Assembly: GCA_002869185.1 (NCBI GenBank)
Contig: PKTN01000005.1
Coordinates: 248,001-312,000 of the forward strand
Length of the DNA stretch: 64,000 nucleotides
Source of the DNA: Denitrovibrio sp.
GTDB taxonomy: Bacteria; Chrysiogenota; Deferribacteres; Deferribacterales; Geovibrionaceae
Direction: 5' to 3'
Positions 29,519 through 40,318 of the stretch are shown piece after piece. The notes beneath the pieces are model-generated. The model saw nothing but the letters and a program-made list of their open reading frames with translations, was not told where the DNA came from and ran no database searches. Position 1 is the first letter of the stretch; every line of letters starts with the position of its first letter. A program made the position numbers and the translations under genes.

Positions 29519-29929
29519 ATGCTACTAAAGATTTTAATGGGTTCCAAATTAAAGGAACCAGAGATAAAAAACCTGACTGACCGATACGTCAAAATGGCAT
29601 CAGGCTTTATGCCTGTCCAAGTCGTAGAAGACACAGGGAAGAAGAAACAAAGCTTTGGTAAAGGGCTTTTGGTTGGAATGGATCCCGAAGGGAAACAGTT
29701 TACCAGCGAAGAGTTTGCTAGATGGATTGAAAAGAGAGTTGAGACCTACGGCGATATAACATTTTATATAGGTGAAGCAGAAGGTTTACCAAAAGATGTT
29801 CGCGCAGAGGCTAAAGAATTTATTTCACTCTCTGGTATGGTTATGGCGCATAGAATCAGCTTAGTTGTACTAGCTGAACAAATATACAGGGCACTGACTA
29901 TCATTAATGGTCACCCCTACCACAAGTAG
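29519..29929 (+). CDS. rlmH: 23S rRNA (pseudouridine1915-N3)-methyltransferase
   Basis: GLLVGMDPEGKQFTSEEFA, FYIGEAEGLP, AHRISLVVLAEQIYRALTIINGHPYHK. Confidence 0.88.
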   Translation: MLLKILMGSKLKEPEIKNLTDRYVKMASGFMPVQVVEDTGKKKQSFGKGLLVGMDPEGKQFTSEEFARWIEKRVETYGDITFYIGEAEGLPKDVRAEAKEFISLSGMVMAHRISLVVLAEQIYRALTIINGHPYHK

Positions 29930-29988
29930 TCGTATTGGCTACACCGCGGATGTAATAAAACTTCTGCACTCTTTAAGGAGGGGTGGTG

Positions 29989-30351
29989 ATGGACAAAGAG
30001 AAACTGAACTACCACAGAACTAAACTGCTGGAAATGAGACGTGATCTCATAGAAAAATTGAACGCAAAATACAATGAAGCTATGGGGCTTGGTGGAGACG
30101 GTACGCAAGATTCTGCTGACGAAGCGTATAACCTCTATAACAAGAACCTAATGCTAGGTCGTGTTGAAACTGACGCTCTCAAGCTCAGGCTCATCGAACA
30201 AGCACTTCAGCGTATTGATGCTGCTACTTATGGCGTATGTATCGAATGTGAAGAGGATATCGAGCCAAAGAGACTCGAATATGTTCCTTTCGCTAGATAC
30301 TGCACTGACTGTAAGTCTGAACTGGAAAAGAAAGGTCTTATAAAAATGTAA
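29989..30351 (+). CDS. TraR/DksA family zinc-finger transcriptional regulator
   Basis: GTQDSADEAYNLYNKNL, CIECEEDIEPKRLEYVPFARYCTDC. Confidence 0.88.
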   Translation: MDKEKLNYHRTKLLEMRRDLIEKLNAKYNEAMGLGGDGTQDSADEAYNLYNKNLMLGRVETDALKLRLIEQALQRIDAATYGVCIECEEDIEPKRLEYVPFARYCTDCKSELEKKGLIKM

Positions 30352-30354
30352 TAC

Positions 30355-30383
30355 TAAGCCGGCAAATTTGTCGGCTTTTTTTA
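30355..30383 (+). terminator. rho-independent terminator
   Basis: AAGCCGGCAAATTTGTCGGCTTTTTTT. Confidence 0.8.
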
Positions 30384-30479
30384 TATCTAATATCAGCTAT
30401 TCTGCCCTTGTCTGCCCTTTACTCTTGCCTAAAATAACTGCGATGATAAAATATCAGTACTAAACTAAAGGTTATAATA

Positions 30480-32000
30480 ATGTCTAATCAAAAATTAATA
30501 CTACTAATACTCGATGGCTGGGGTCTCAGTCACGAAAAAGAGAATAACGCCATATATATGAGTGGTGCTTCTAACTTTAATAAACTCATAGCAACATGTC
30601 CTAATACCAAACTGAATGCCAGTGAGGAAGATGTTGGACTTCCAAAAGGTCAAATGGGAAATTCAGAAGTTGGTCATACCAACATCGGAGCAGGTCGTAC
30701 AGTCTATCAGGATTTTCTTAAAATCACGAAATCAGTTGAATCTGGCGAAATAGAGCAAAACAAAAATCTAAATGAATTCTTCAACAAAATAAAAAATGAG
30801 AATGGAGATGTTCACCTCTTTGGACTTCTCTCTGATGGTGGCGTCCATTCACATATAAAACACCTAAAAGGTTTCCTCAAAATGGCCAAGAAATCAGGTG
30901 TAAATAATGCATATGTCCACGCTTTTATGGACGGACGAGACACACCTCCAATGAGTGGCAAAGGATACATGGAAGAGCTCGTTGCCTTTATGGATGAGCT
31001 TGGATTTGGCGAAGTTGCCACAGTTGCTGGTCGTTTTTACCCTATGGATAGAGACCAAAGATGGGAGAGAACGTCCCTCGCTTATGACGCACTCAGAAAT
31101 GGCAAAGGACTAGTATCTAAATCTGCTGTGGACGCAGTTCAAGAGTCCTACGACAGGGGCGAAAATGACGAATTCATAAAGCCTACTATAATAGATGGCG
31201 TTAACGGATCTGTTAAAGACAAGGACGGAATCTTCTTCTATAACTTCCGTGCAGATAGAGCAAGACAGCTCACCAGAGCTTTCACTATAGCTGACTTCGA
31301 TGGTTTCGACAGAGGCGCCATGCCTGACGTACATTTCATAACTCTCACATTTTATGATAGTCAATTCGACTCACCTATGGCATTTGAACCACAGGTATTA
31401 AAAAATATTTTAGGCGAAGTGCTCAGCAAAAATGGTCTTAAACAACTCCGCATAGCAGAGACAGAAAAATATGCACATGTCACTTATTTCTTTAATGGTG
31501 GCGAAGAGAAGGTATTCGATGGTGAAGAGCGAGCTCTTATCGAATCACCTAAAGAAGTTTCTACATATGATGAGAAACCATCTATGAGCGTCGCTAAAGT
31601 GACAGCAAGATTCAAAGAAGAGATCGATAAGGTTGATGTGGTTATTATGAACTTTGCTAACCCTGACATTGTGGGACATACAGGAATAATTCAAGCGGCT
31701 GTCGATGCATGCAAGGCTGTCGATGATTGCCTTGGTGAAGTTATCAAAACTGCTGATGAACACAATGCGATTTTAGCTGTAACAGCAGACCACGGTAATG
31801 CTGAGCAGATGCGTGATAAGATTACTGGTCAGCCACACACTGCACATACTCTCAACCCTGTTCCGTTTGTTATCTATAACAAAGAGTGTGAATTAACAGA
31901 TAAAACAGGAAAGCTTGCAGATATAGCACCAACGATACTTGAACTATTAGGCATAGACCAACCTGAAGAGATGACAGGGACCAGTCTGCTTAAGAAATAA
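30480..32000 (+). CDS. gpmI: 2,3-bisphosphoglycerate-independent phosphoglycerate mutase
   Basis: LLILDGWGLSHEKENNAIYMS, GNSEVGHTNIGAGR, FMDGRDTPP, TADHGNAEQM. Confidence 0.95.
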   Translation: MSNQKLILLILDGWGLSHEKENNAIYMSGASNFNKLIATCPNTKLNASEEDVGLPKGQMGNSEVGHTNIGAGRTVYQDFLKITKSVESGEIEQNKNLNEFFNKIKNENGDVHLFGLLSDGGVHSHIKHLKGFLKMAKKSGVNNAYVHAFMDGRDTPPMSGKGYMEELVAFMDELGFGEVATVAGRFYPMDRDQRWERTSLAYDALRNGKGLVSKSAVDAVQESYDRGENDEFIKPTIIDGVNGSVKDKDGIFFYNFRADRARQLTRAFTIADFDGFDRGAMPDVHFITLTFYDSQFDSPMAFEPQVLKNILGEVLSKNGLKQLRIAETEKYAHVTYFFNGGEEKVFDGEERALIESPKEVSTYDEKPSMSVAKVTARFKEEIDKVDVVIMNFANPDIVGHTGIIQAAVDACKAVDDCLGEVIKTADEHNAILAVTADHGNAEQMRDKITGQPHTAHTLNPVPFVIYNKECELTDKTGKLADIAPTILELLGIDQPEEMTGTSLLKK

Positions 32001-32662
32001 TGCTTAATGAAATCTTTTACCAAAAATGCTTAGGTTGTGGACTTAGATCTGACAACAATAGCCCAGTATGCATAGACTGTATGCAAGATATTGAAAAGCA
32101 CCCTTATGCATGCGAAAGCTGTGGTTATCCATCCAGCCTTCAGGTAAAAATATGTGGAAAATGCTCCTCCGCTATTTTCAGAGATAGAATATTTATACCT
32201 TATAAATACCAAGGGCCTATAAAGAAGCTTATCAAAGAGATAAAGTTTTTATACAGAGCAAGTGGAAGGTCAATATTACACGAGTTAATTGATACTAACA
32301 CATTAATAGGATATGATGTAATTACTGATGTACCGTCACACTTTACAAGGAAGATACGGCGACTCAAGCATCCAGCCACTGACATTGCTAAAAGTATAGC
32401 AAGTTCAACTGGTGCGAGATATGATGTATTACTCGCAAGGGTAAAAAAAACTGAATATCAGTACAAACTAAAGAGGCGCCAGAGGGCTTTTAATGTAAAA
32501 GGTGCTTTTACCATTAAAACTGATGTTACAGGTTTGAAAATATTGCTTGTGGATGATATCATTACAACAGGCTCTACTATAGAGGAGTGCTCCCGTACAC
32601 TAAAGCGATCAGGCGCGTCAATAGTTGATGTTTTTGCACTGACAGGCGGAAGTACTAAATAA
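32000..32662 (+). CDS. comF: ComF family phosphoribosyltransferase-like protein
   Basis: N-terminal CLGC..C..C zinc motifs; LLVDDIITTGSTIEECSRTLKRSGA PRPP loop. Confidence 0.88.
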   Translation: MLNEIFYQKCLGCGLRSDNNSPVCIDCMQDIEKHPYACESCGYPSSLQVKICGKCSSAIFRDRIFIPYKYQGPIKKLIKEIKFLYRASGRSILHELIDTNTLIGYDVITDVPSHFTRKIRRLKHPATDIAKSIASSTGARYDVLLARVKKTEYQYKLKRRQRAFNVKGAFTIKTDVTGLKILLVDDIITTGSTIEECSRTLKRSGASIVDVFALTGGSTK

Positions 32663-32682
32663 ATTATTATTGAGGCACACAA

Positions 32683-33897
32683 ATGGATACTGCGATATCA
32701 AAAATCGCGCATATTTTTAGTGAGTGCAATTTTCCTGTCTATATTTATCTGCCCGGAAGCAGTGAATTTTATCAGTTGATCTCTGACCATCCAGAACCGA
32801 AACCAGCCCCTGCTAATATGATAGAGCATCTTAATGATGAATCAATCTTCTTTCAGTCCTTTAAAAAGGGCGATGCATACATGTATTTCTATTTCTTAAG
32901 ACTTAGCATGGGTGACGAGAAGTTCGTTGTAATGCTTAATTCTGACAAGGATAGAACTAGCCTAAACTGCATCACTTTCTCTATGTTTAATAAGCTAAAA
33001 GAGATGGAAGTGACTATTCAGGAAGAGTTAAACGAAGCGAATGAGTCAGTGCAGATTCTTAGAAAATCTCGCCAGAAAATGCTTAAACTACTTGATGGTC
33101 TTGTTATGCCACTGTTTAGTATCACACCTGAATATAACGTTCTTAACGTAAACAAGGAGCTCTCTGAGCTAATTAATGAATCACATATACCATCAATTCT
33201 TAATAAAAAATGCTATGAAGTTATCCACGGATTTTCCGAACCCTGTAGCTTTTGTAGAATGTCTGAGATAGTTGCTGGCGAAGAAGTGAGTGGTCAGACC
33301 ATAGAGCTTGACTTTGGTGGCAAACACTATTATTTCGAGCACCATATGTTCCCTATCTATGCTTCAACAGGCGAGATGGACGAAATTGGTGAGTTTATGA
33401 TTGATGTTACAGAAAATTACCAAAACCTAGAGCATATCGAAAAATATAAAGAAAAAGTTAAAAGTATCCAAATGGCAGAAGTAGATAAGATGAACGAGAT
33501 GGGTGAGCTTAAAAGAGCCTATAAAGACCTATCTAAAAGCTATGACGACATGTTTTCTAAAAATAATAAAATGAGTAAAGCTCTATCCAGCCTGATGGAA
33601 AATAATAATGTAAACGAAATTGTGAAGATGAGACAGGAGACCAGAGAGGTTAAGAATAAATTAATTCGCTCTGCTACTGCTCTTAAAAACTTTCAAACAG
33701 CACTCGACATGCAACAAGATAAATATACCGAGCTGAGCAAAAAGACTATTTATCAACTCGAAAGGCTTATTAACACTGTAAATAAAAAGAGTATGATCAC
33801 TGACAATGATGTTAAAATTCTCCTCAAAACAGTAACCGAAGATGTTAAAGAATTAAGGACAACCCTAAAAGTACCACCACCGCCTGAATCTTCATAA
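32683..33897 (+). CDS. PAS-domain protein with long C-terminal coiled coil and no recognised output domain
   Basis: LLDGLVMPLFSITPEYNVLNVNKELSELIN...KKCYEVIHGFSEPCSFCRMSEIV...FMIDVTE PAS signature; heptad-rich tail. Confidence 0.7.
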   Translation: MDTAISKIAHIFSECNFPVYIYLPGSSEFYQLISDHPEPKPAPANMIEHLNDESIFFQSFKKGDAYMYFYFLRLSMGDEKFVVMLNSDKDRTSLNCITFSMFNKLKEMEVTIQEELNEANESVQILRKSRQKMLKLLDGLVMPLFSITPEYNVLNVNKELSELINESHIPSILNKKCYEVIHGFSEPCSFCRMSEIVAGEEVSGQTIELDFGGKHYYFEHHMFPIYASTGEMDEIGEFMIDVTENYQNLEHIEKYKEKVKSIQMAEVDKMNEMGELKRAYKDLSKSYDDMFSKNNKMSKALSSLMENNNVNEIVKMRQETREVKNKLIRSATALKNFQTALDMQQDKYTELSKKTIYQLERLINTVNKKSMITDNDVKILLKTVTEDVKELRTTLKVPPPPESS

Positions 33898-33972
33898 ATG
33901 TTTGATAGAATCAAGCTGACATTAAAGCTATAATAGCTATTAGATGAATATATATTTACTAGGAGGTACTAA

Positions 33973-34971
33973 ATGTCTGTAAAAGTTGGAATCAACGGCT
34001 TTGGACGTATTGGACGCTGTACTTTACGTGCGATCGTGCAAAGAGGCTTAGATGTTGACATTGTTGGTATTAATGACCTTACCGATACAAAAACACTAGC
34101 ACACCTTTTAAAGTATGACTCTGTACATGGTATTGCTCCATTCGATGTTGAAGCTACTGAAGGCGGCATCATCGTAAATGGTAAAAAAATAGTGATCACA
34201 GCTGAGAGAGATCCGTCCAAACTCCCATGGGGCGAGATCGGTGCTGAGGTTGTTATAGAATCCACAGGACTTTTTAGTAAACGTGAGAAGGCTGCACTCC
34301 ACCTTGAGGCTGGAGCAAAAAAAGTTATTATCTCTGCGCCTGGTGAAGATGCTGATATAACTCTTGTTCTTGGTGTTAACGATAACGAACTCGATGTGTC
34401 TAAACACTCTATCATCTCTAATGCATCTTGTACTACAAACTGTCTCGCACCTGTTGCTAAAGTTCTTAACGATAATTTTGGCATCGCTCAGGGGATAATG
34501 ACAACCATCCACTCTTATACAAATGATCAAGCTGTTCTTGACCAGCCACATAAAGACCTCAGAAGAGCTAGAGCTTGTGCAACGAGTATGATACCTACAT
34601 CTACTTGTGCTGCTAAAGCTGTTGGGCTTGTTCTGCCTGAACTAAAAGGTAAGCTTACAGGGTATGCTGTACGTGTTCCGACACCAAACGTATCTCTCGT
34701 AGACCTTACTGTAAACTTGAAAAAAGATACTACTAAAGAAGAGATTAATGCTGCGATTAAAGCCGCAGCAGAGGGTCCTATGAAGGGCTATCTTGCATAT
34801 ACCGAAGATCCTGTTGTCTCTATAGATTTAAACGGTAACCCTGCATCATCCACCTTTGACTCGCTCCTTACGCTGGTTACAGATGGAAAATTTGCAAAAA
34901 TTGTTACATGGTATGATAACGAATGGGGCTACTCCAACAGAGTGGCTGAATTAATAACTAAGGTGCTCTAA
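33973..34971 (+). CDS. gap: glyceraldehyde-3-phosphate dehydrogenase, type I
   Basis: [48 protein letters not shown]. Confidence 0.97.
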   Translation: MSVKVGINGFGRIGRCTLRAIVQRGLDVDIVGINDLTDTKTLAHLLKYDSVHGIAPFDVEATEGGIIVNGKKIVITAERDPSKLPWGEIGAEVVIESTGLFSKREKAALHLEAGAKKVIISAPGEDADITLVLGVNDNELDVSKHSIISNASCTTNCLAPVAKVLNDNFGIAQGIMTTIHSYTNDQAVLDQPHKDLRRARACATSMIPTSTCAAKAVGLVLPELKGKLTGYAVRVPTPNVSLVDLTVNLKKDTTKEEINAAIKAAAEGPMKGYLAYTEDPVVSIDLNGNPASSTFDSLLTLVTDGKFAKIVTWYDNEWGYSNRVAELITKVL

Positions 34972-34974
34972 AAA

Positions 34975-36141
34975 ATGGCGAAAAGTATCAAAGAACTGAA
35001 CCTTAAAGGTAAAAAACTCTTTATAAGAGTAGATTTTAATGTCCCTGTTAAAGATGGCGTTGTCAAAGACGACACTCGTATTGTAGAAGCTCTGAAATCT
35101 ATCAGATATGCAAAAAACGAAGGAGCAAAGGTAATACTAGCTTCTCACCTTGGCAGACCAAAGGGCGAAAAAGTGACAGAAATGAGCTTAGAGCCTGTTG
35201 CAAAATATATCACTGATAACTTTTTTCCTTGTACTTTTGCTACTGATTGCATAGGTGACGTTGCAAAAACAGCTATTGATAAGCTTAATGATGGTGACGT
35301 GATCCTCCTTGAAAACCTCCGCTACCACAAGGGTGAAGAGAAGAATTTTCCTGAATTTGCAGCCGAACTTGCATCACTTGCTGATGTGTATGTTAATGAT
35401 GCTTTTGGCACTTGCCACAGAAAACACGCATCAACATACGGCATGGCTGAGATCATGGTAGAAAAAGGTGCTGGTTTTCTCGTCGAGAAGGAAATCAAGT
35501 ACTTTGAAGGACTTCTACAACAGCCAGCAAGACCTTTTGGCGCTATTGTTGGGGGAGCTAAAGTCTCTGACAAGATTGGCGTTATAAAGTCTCTCATGGA
35601 ACTTGCTGATAAGATATTTGTAGGTGGAGCTATGGCTTACACCTTTCTTAAATATAACGGCAAGACTATAGGTACATCTATGGTCGAAGCTGACCAGATG
35701 GACATAGTTGCTGAAGTATATGCTGCTGCTAAACAGAAGCAGGTTCAAATCTTCCTTCCGCTTGATCACACTATCGCTAGCGAGTTCAACGGTGCTCCAT
35801 TAGACTGTACAGAAGAAGATATCCCTGACGGATTTATGGGACTTGATATAGGTTCAAAGACCATAGATCTATATGTTGGCGAGCTAAACAAATGCAAAAC
35901 AGTACTTTGGAACGGACCTATGGGAGTTTTCGAAAACCCAGACTATGCTAAAGGTACATTTGCAATAGCTGATGCTCTTGGTGCTGGTGAAGCAATTGTT
36001 GTTGTTGGTGGTGGAGACTCTGTCGCTGCTGTTAACCAAGCAGGCGTTTCAGATAATATTGACCACATCTCTACAGGTGGTGGTGCTTCTCTCGAGTATA
36101 TCGAGTTTGGTAAACTTCCTGGTATAGAGATTCTCGGATAA
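34975..36141 (+). CDS. pgk: phosphoglycerate kinase
   Basis: LFIRVDFNVPVKDG, SHLGRPKGE, ENLRYHKGEE, WNGPMGVFE, VVVGGGDSVAA. Confidence 0.97.
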   Translation: MAKSIKELNLKGKKLFIRVDFNVPVKDGVVKDDTRIVEALKSIRYAKNEGAKVILASHLGRPKGEKVTEMSLEPVAKYITDNFFPCTFATDCIGDVAKTAIDKLNDGDVILLENLRYHKGEEKNFPEFAAELASLADVYVNDAFGTCHRKHASTYGMAEIMVEKGAGFLVEKEIKYFEGLLQQPARPFGAIVGGAKVSDKIGVIKSLMELADKIFVGGAMAYTFLKYNGKTIGTSMVEADQMDIVAEVYAAAKQKQVQIFLPLDHTIASEFNGAPLDCTEEDIPDGFMGLDIGSKTIDLYVGELNKCKTVLWNGPMGVFENPDYAKGTFAIADALGAGEAIVVVGGGDSVAAVNQAGVSDNIDHISTGGGASLEYIEFGKLPGIEILG

Positions 36142-36164
36142 GTTTCCAATGAAATGAATATTTT

Positions 36165-36200
36165 AAAGCCAGTATAGCTATCTGTTATGCTGGCTTTTTT
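36165..36200 (+). terminator. rho-independent terminator
   Basis: AAAGCCAGTATAGCTATCTGTTATGCTGGCTTTTTT. Confidence 0.85.
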
Positions 36201-36214
36201 ATTTGGAGGTTATT

Positions 36215-36598
36215 ATCAAAAAACTAGATGTTGTTGCCGCTGTAATAAAAGAAAATGACAGATACTTTGTAGCGAAAAGACCAGACTCCTCGCACCTCGG
36301 CGGCAAGTGGGAATTCCCAGGTGGCAAGATCGAAGATGGCGAAACCCATCAAGAAGCTATAAAACGGGAGATGATGGAAGAATTTTGCGTAGAAATTGAC
36401 CCGACTAATCTTATCGGTGATATACTCCATCAATACCCTGACAAGCTTATTCATCTCTTTTTTTATAATGCTCGGATATCAAATGGAGAGATAACACCTA
36501 CGGAGCATCCCCAGATTTGCTGGGCGGATACTGATAAATTACTAGATATAGGTTTAGCTGAAGGAGATTTTGTATTTACTAAAAATTTTCTAGCATGA
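36215..36598 (+). CDS. MutT-like NUDIX hydrolase, likely non-AUG (ATC/ATT) start
   Basis: Nudix box GGKIEDGETHQEAIKREMMEEFCVEI; SD GGAGG at 36205-36209, next in-frame codons ATT (36212) and ATC (36215) then KKLDVVAAVIKENDRYFVAKRP. Confidence 0.8.
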   Translation: MKKLDVVAAVIKENDRYFVAKRPDSSHLGGKWEFPGGKIEDGETHQEAIKREMMEEFCVEIDPTNLIGDILHQYPDKLIHLFFYNARISNGEITPTEHPQICWADTDKLLDIGLAEGDFVFTKNFLA

Positions 36599-36725
36599 CA
36601 CAACATTCATATAAGCCATTTGTGTCTCAACGTATTCTTATTAATAGAAATTATTTCCATCAATTGAATTTGCTACATAATTATTTGCATGCTACTTTTT
36701 GTTAATAATAATACACAAGGTTACC

Positions 36726-38582
36726 ATGAAACTTTTAAATATGATTCATGCATCTAAATATGCCAAAAAAGTAGCGATTCTATACACCCCTATACTTATC
36801 ATTTCCATTATAATATTGTTTTCTTTCCTAACTTTATATAAAAAGTACGATCTCGATCAGATGATAAAGAACCAAGCTATCCTTTTAAACTTACAAAATG
36901 CTAAAACACAAAATATCTTTCAAGGGATTTTTTCTGATATACGCTTCTTGAAAGAAAATAGGTTAATTAAAAGCTATCTAGATGATATGACTGCTGGCAA
37001 TAAAGATTTTGGAAACATTCTTGTCACATTTTCAAAAAACAAAAAAATTTACGACCAGATAAGAGTCCTAGACATGAACGGTAAAGAAGCTCTTCGGGTT
37101 AACTATAATGATGGAGAACCTTCACTAGTACCTAATGACCAATTAACTGATAAATCTCTGAGATCATATTTTCTTAAAACTATCTATCTTCCAAAGGAAT
37201 ATTTATACATATCAAGATTCGACTTAAATATAGAAAACGGTATCATCGAAGAGCCGTATAAGCCTACGATACGTATGTGCTTACCCCTTTATAACAGCGC
37301 AGGCGAAAAGACCGCTATCCTTGTCCTTAACTATTCAGCAATAAACCTTATAGAAGATTTACAACAGTACCTTCCATTCTCCATTGGTGAGCTTTTCCTA
37401 CTTGATATAGAGTCAAACTGGCTCATGACACCAAACAAAAATGATGAATTCGCTTTTATGTTTAAACGAGAGAATAACTTTAAAATACGATACCCTAAAG
37501 CATGGAAAAAGATATATATCGATGAGCACGCAGTAACTGTTGACGGAGAAGACCTCTTTATACACACAACAATTCGTCCAGTTCCTACTTTTGCTACAGA
37601 AGACTCTGAATCTATATACTTATCATTTTCTAATGAAATGAAATTTAGACCTGCTGGCTATGAATGGAAGCTAGTCTCTCATATCAATCAGAATCACATT
37701 ATTAATCGCTACAAACATGCTACAGCACTATCTTACACTATCTTTTTTGCAATAAATCTTGCTCTTCTTATTGCTAGCATCATAATAAGCACTATAAAAG
37801 TCAGAGCTGAACTAGCGGAGCAACGACACAGAGAACTACAAGAAAACTATTTTCAACAACTCCATAAAAGTAGTGAGAGCCTTAAAGCTCAGGTCACAGA
37901 GACTAAAGAGCTGGTTCATATCCTCTGTCACGATCTTACTAACCCTATCGGAAGTGTCTCCAGCATGATAGATATCATAAGGGAAGAATCAGAAGAGTTT
38001 GACAATTATGAAGACTTGATTTCTAAATCACTAAAGCAAGCAATCAACATAATTGAAATGGTAAGAACCATGCGAGCCTTAGAAGAGAAAAATCAGGCAC
38101 TTGAGCTATCACCTATAAACCTTAGCACGGCACTTAATATCTCATTAAATATACTCGGAAATAGGCTTAATGATAAAAACATAACTATAAATTCAGATAT
38201 AGCCCCACAAGCAACTGTAATGGCAGAAGAGGTCTCACTTATCAACTCTGTAATAAACAATATTCTAACTAATGCTATTAAATTCTCACCTAGAAACAAC
38301 ACTATAGATATTTATACAAAGGCACAAAATGATACATTAAGCTTATATATTAAGGATTATGGTAGGGGTATCCCTAAAGAACTACTTGCGAGAATTTTTG
38401 ATACTAATATACCAACATCGAGAAAAGGTACTGAAGGAGAAACAGGTACGGGATTCGGAATGCCATTAGTATTGAAATTCATGACAGCATACGGTGGCGA
38501 AATAAATGTAAGCTCAGTCGACAAAGAAGTTGATAAGGATAATCACGGAACAGAAGTTCAACTCATCTTTAAAATGACATAA
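36726..38582 (+). CDS. sensor histidine kinase with extracytoplasmic Cache-like sensor
   Basis: Two TM segments, LVHILCHDLTNPIGSVSSMI H-box, HATPase_c motifs DYGRGIP, GTGFGMPLV. Confidence 0.88.
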   Translation: MKLLNMIHASKYAKKVAILYTPILIISIIILFSFLTLYKKYDLDQMIKNQAILLNLQNAKTQNIFQGIFSDIRFLKENRLIKSYLDDMTAGNKDFGNILVTFSKNKKIYDQIRVLDMNGKEALRVNYNDGEPSLVPNDQLTDKSLRSYFLKTIYLPKEYLYISRFDLNIENGIIEEPYKPTIRMCLPLYNSAGEKTAILVLNYSAINLIEDLQQYLPFSIGELFLLDIESNWLMTPNKNDEFAFMFKRENNFKIRYPKAWKKIYIDEHAVTVDGEDLFIHTTIRPVPTFATEDSESIYLSFSNEMKFRPAGYEWKLVSHINQNHIINRYKHATALSYTIFFAINLALLIASIIISTIKVRAELAEQRHRELQENYFQQLHKSSESLKAQVTETKELVHILCHDLTNPIGSVSSMIDIIREESEEFDNYEDLISKSLKQAINIIEMVRTMRALEEKNQALELSPINLSTALNISLNILGNRLNDKNITINSDIAPQATVMAEEVSLINSVINNILTNAIKFSPRNNTIDIYTKAQNDTLSLYIKDYGRGIPKELLARIFDTNIPTSRKGTEGETGTGFGMPLVLKFMTAYGGEINVSSVDKEVDKDNHGTEVQLIFKMT

Positions 38583-38593
38583 GAGTTTTTATT

Positions 38594-39328
38594 CTACTTA
38601 TATATACCTTTGAAGACAGCAAACTGTTTTGCGATTCGTCCGCTACGTCCACCTCTGTCCATAGCATAGTTTTCTGCCTCTTGCTCCCATCTATCGAATA
38701 AAGGTATCTCAAATACGTTTAAATAGTTCTCAACTATTTTAAGGTAGTCCTTCTTCTGGATAGGATAAAAACCTATTGCCAAACCAAACCTAGCAAAGAG
38801 TGATGTCTTCTCATTGGCATCGTCCCTGTCGTATAGATCACCAGAATCAGCCGCCGTTTCTGTTATCATGTGCCGTTTATTGGAGGTAGCTACGAATATA
38901 CAGTTCTTCGGCACTTCTTCCAATCCACCCTCAAGAACTGACTTAAACATGCGATAGAGTGTGTCGCCTGTGTCAAAAGAGATATCATCCAGATAGATCA
39001 TCACATAACGACCTGTCATTTTTCGGATATCAGCATATAAATCATAAAGTGAAAGCACATCATCATTGCGGAACTCAATAGCCGCAAGACCTTGCTTCGA
39101 ATATTCGTGCAGCAACATCTTTACTATTGTCGATTTACCAAGCCCACGTTCTCCCCAAAGGAGCATATTTAAGGCTGGTTTACCGCTTACAAATGCCTGA
39201 ATATTTTTCTCAGCCAAACCTATCTGACGGTCTATAGATATTAGAGAAGATCTTTCGATACAATCAACATCTTCTATCTTAACAAGACCATTATTCGTCC
39301 ATCTGTACGCATGTGCTTTAGTTAGCAT
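38594..39328 (-). CDS. DUF815-type AAA ATPase
   Basis: LLWGERGLGKSTIVKMLL Walker A, VMIYLDDISFD Walker B, FVATSNKRHM. Confidence 0.82.
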   Translation of the reverse strand: MLTKAHAYRWTNNGLVKIEDVDCIERSSLISIDRQIGLAEKNIQAFVSGKPALNMLLWGERGLGKSTIVKMLLHEYSKQGLAAIEFRNDDVLSLYDLYADIRKMTGRYVMIYLDDISFDTGDTLYRMFKSVLEGGLEEVPKNCIFVATSNKRHMITETAADSGDLYDRDDANEKTSLFARFGLAIGFYPIQKKDYLKIVENYLNVFEIPLFDRWEQEAENYAMDRGGRSGRIAKQFAVFKGIYK

Positions 39329-40306
39329 TTATCCCTCTTTAATAGCTTTCGCTGCCTCTTTCGCATAGTAAGTGATGATGATATCTGCGCCCGCTCTTTT
39401 TATAGAGGTGAGAGATTCCATCATAGCTTTGTGTCCATCCAGCCAGCCCATTTTGTCCGCAGCGATTATCATAGAATACTCGCCACTAACATGATATGCG
39501 ACAACTGGTCTATCAAAGTTCTGTTTGAGATCACTGATAAGATCAAGGTAAGGTAGAGCTGGCTTAACCATAATGAAGTCTGCTCCCTCAAGAACATCCT
39601 GCTCTGCCTCTTTGAGACCTTCTAGTCTATTTCCTGGATCCATCTGATAAGTCTTTCTATCTCCAAATGTTGGAGCGGATTCTGCTGCTTCACGGAAAGG
39701 GCCGTAGAATGCGGAGCAGTATTTAACAGAGTAGCTCATGATAGGGATGTCTTCAAACCCGTTATCGTCAAGCGCTTCACGAATTACATCGACACGTCCA
39801 TCCATCATATCACTAGGAGCAACTATATCAGCACCAGCCTTCGCGTGGGTTACAGCCTCAAGTGCTAAGTGCTTCAAAGTTTCGTCGTTATCTACGTCTT
39901 CGCCCTTAATGATACCGCAATGTCCGTGGTCGGTGTATTCGCACATACAAACATCAGTAACTACAAGGAGGTTTTTAGTATTGTCCTTAATAGCTCGCAC
40001 AGCTTTTTGGACGATACCGTCTTCGTTATATGCCTCGGAGCCTTCAGCGTCTTTGAATGCTGGGATACCAAACAGTATAACCGCTGGAATACCAAGCGAT
40101 TCGACATCCTGACACTCTTTAACAATAACATCAACAGACATCTGATAAACATCAGGCATAGAGCCGATAGGTTTTTTGATGTTTTCGCCTTCGCATGCAA
40201 AGAGTGGGTATATAAAATCGTTAGCACTGAGAGTTGTCTCTCGCACCATACGTCTCATTGTTTCACTTGATCTGAGTCTTCTAGGTCTATCAACTGGGAA
40301 TGCAAT
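39329..40306 (-). CDS. hemB: delta-aminolevulinic acid dehydratase (porphobilinogen synthase), likely ATT start
   Basis: (I/M)[60 protein letters not shown] at 40304-40306 with GGAG 6 nt upstream. Confidence 0.92.
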   Translation of the reverse strand: MAFPVDRPRRLRSSETMRRMVRETTLSANDFIYPLFACEGENIKKPIGSMPDVYQMSVDVIVKECQDVESLGIPAVILFGIPAFKDAEGSEAYNEDGIVQKAVRAIKDNTKNLLVVTDVCMCEYTDHGHCGIIKGEDVDNDETLKHLALEAVTHAKAGADIVAPSDMMDGRVDVIREALDDNGFEDIPIMSYSVKYCSAFYGPFREAAESAPTFGDRKTYQMDPGNRLEGLKEAEQDVLEGADFIMVKPALPYLDLISDLKQNFDRPVVAYHVSGEYSMIIAADKMGWLDGHKAMMESLTSIKRAGADIIITYYAKEAAKAIKEG

Positions 40307-40318
40307 ATATGTCTCCTT

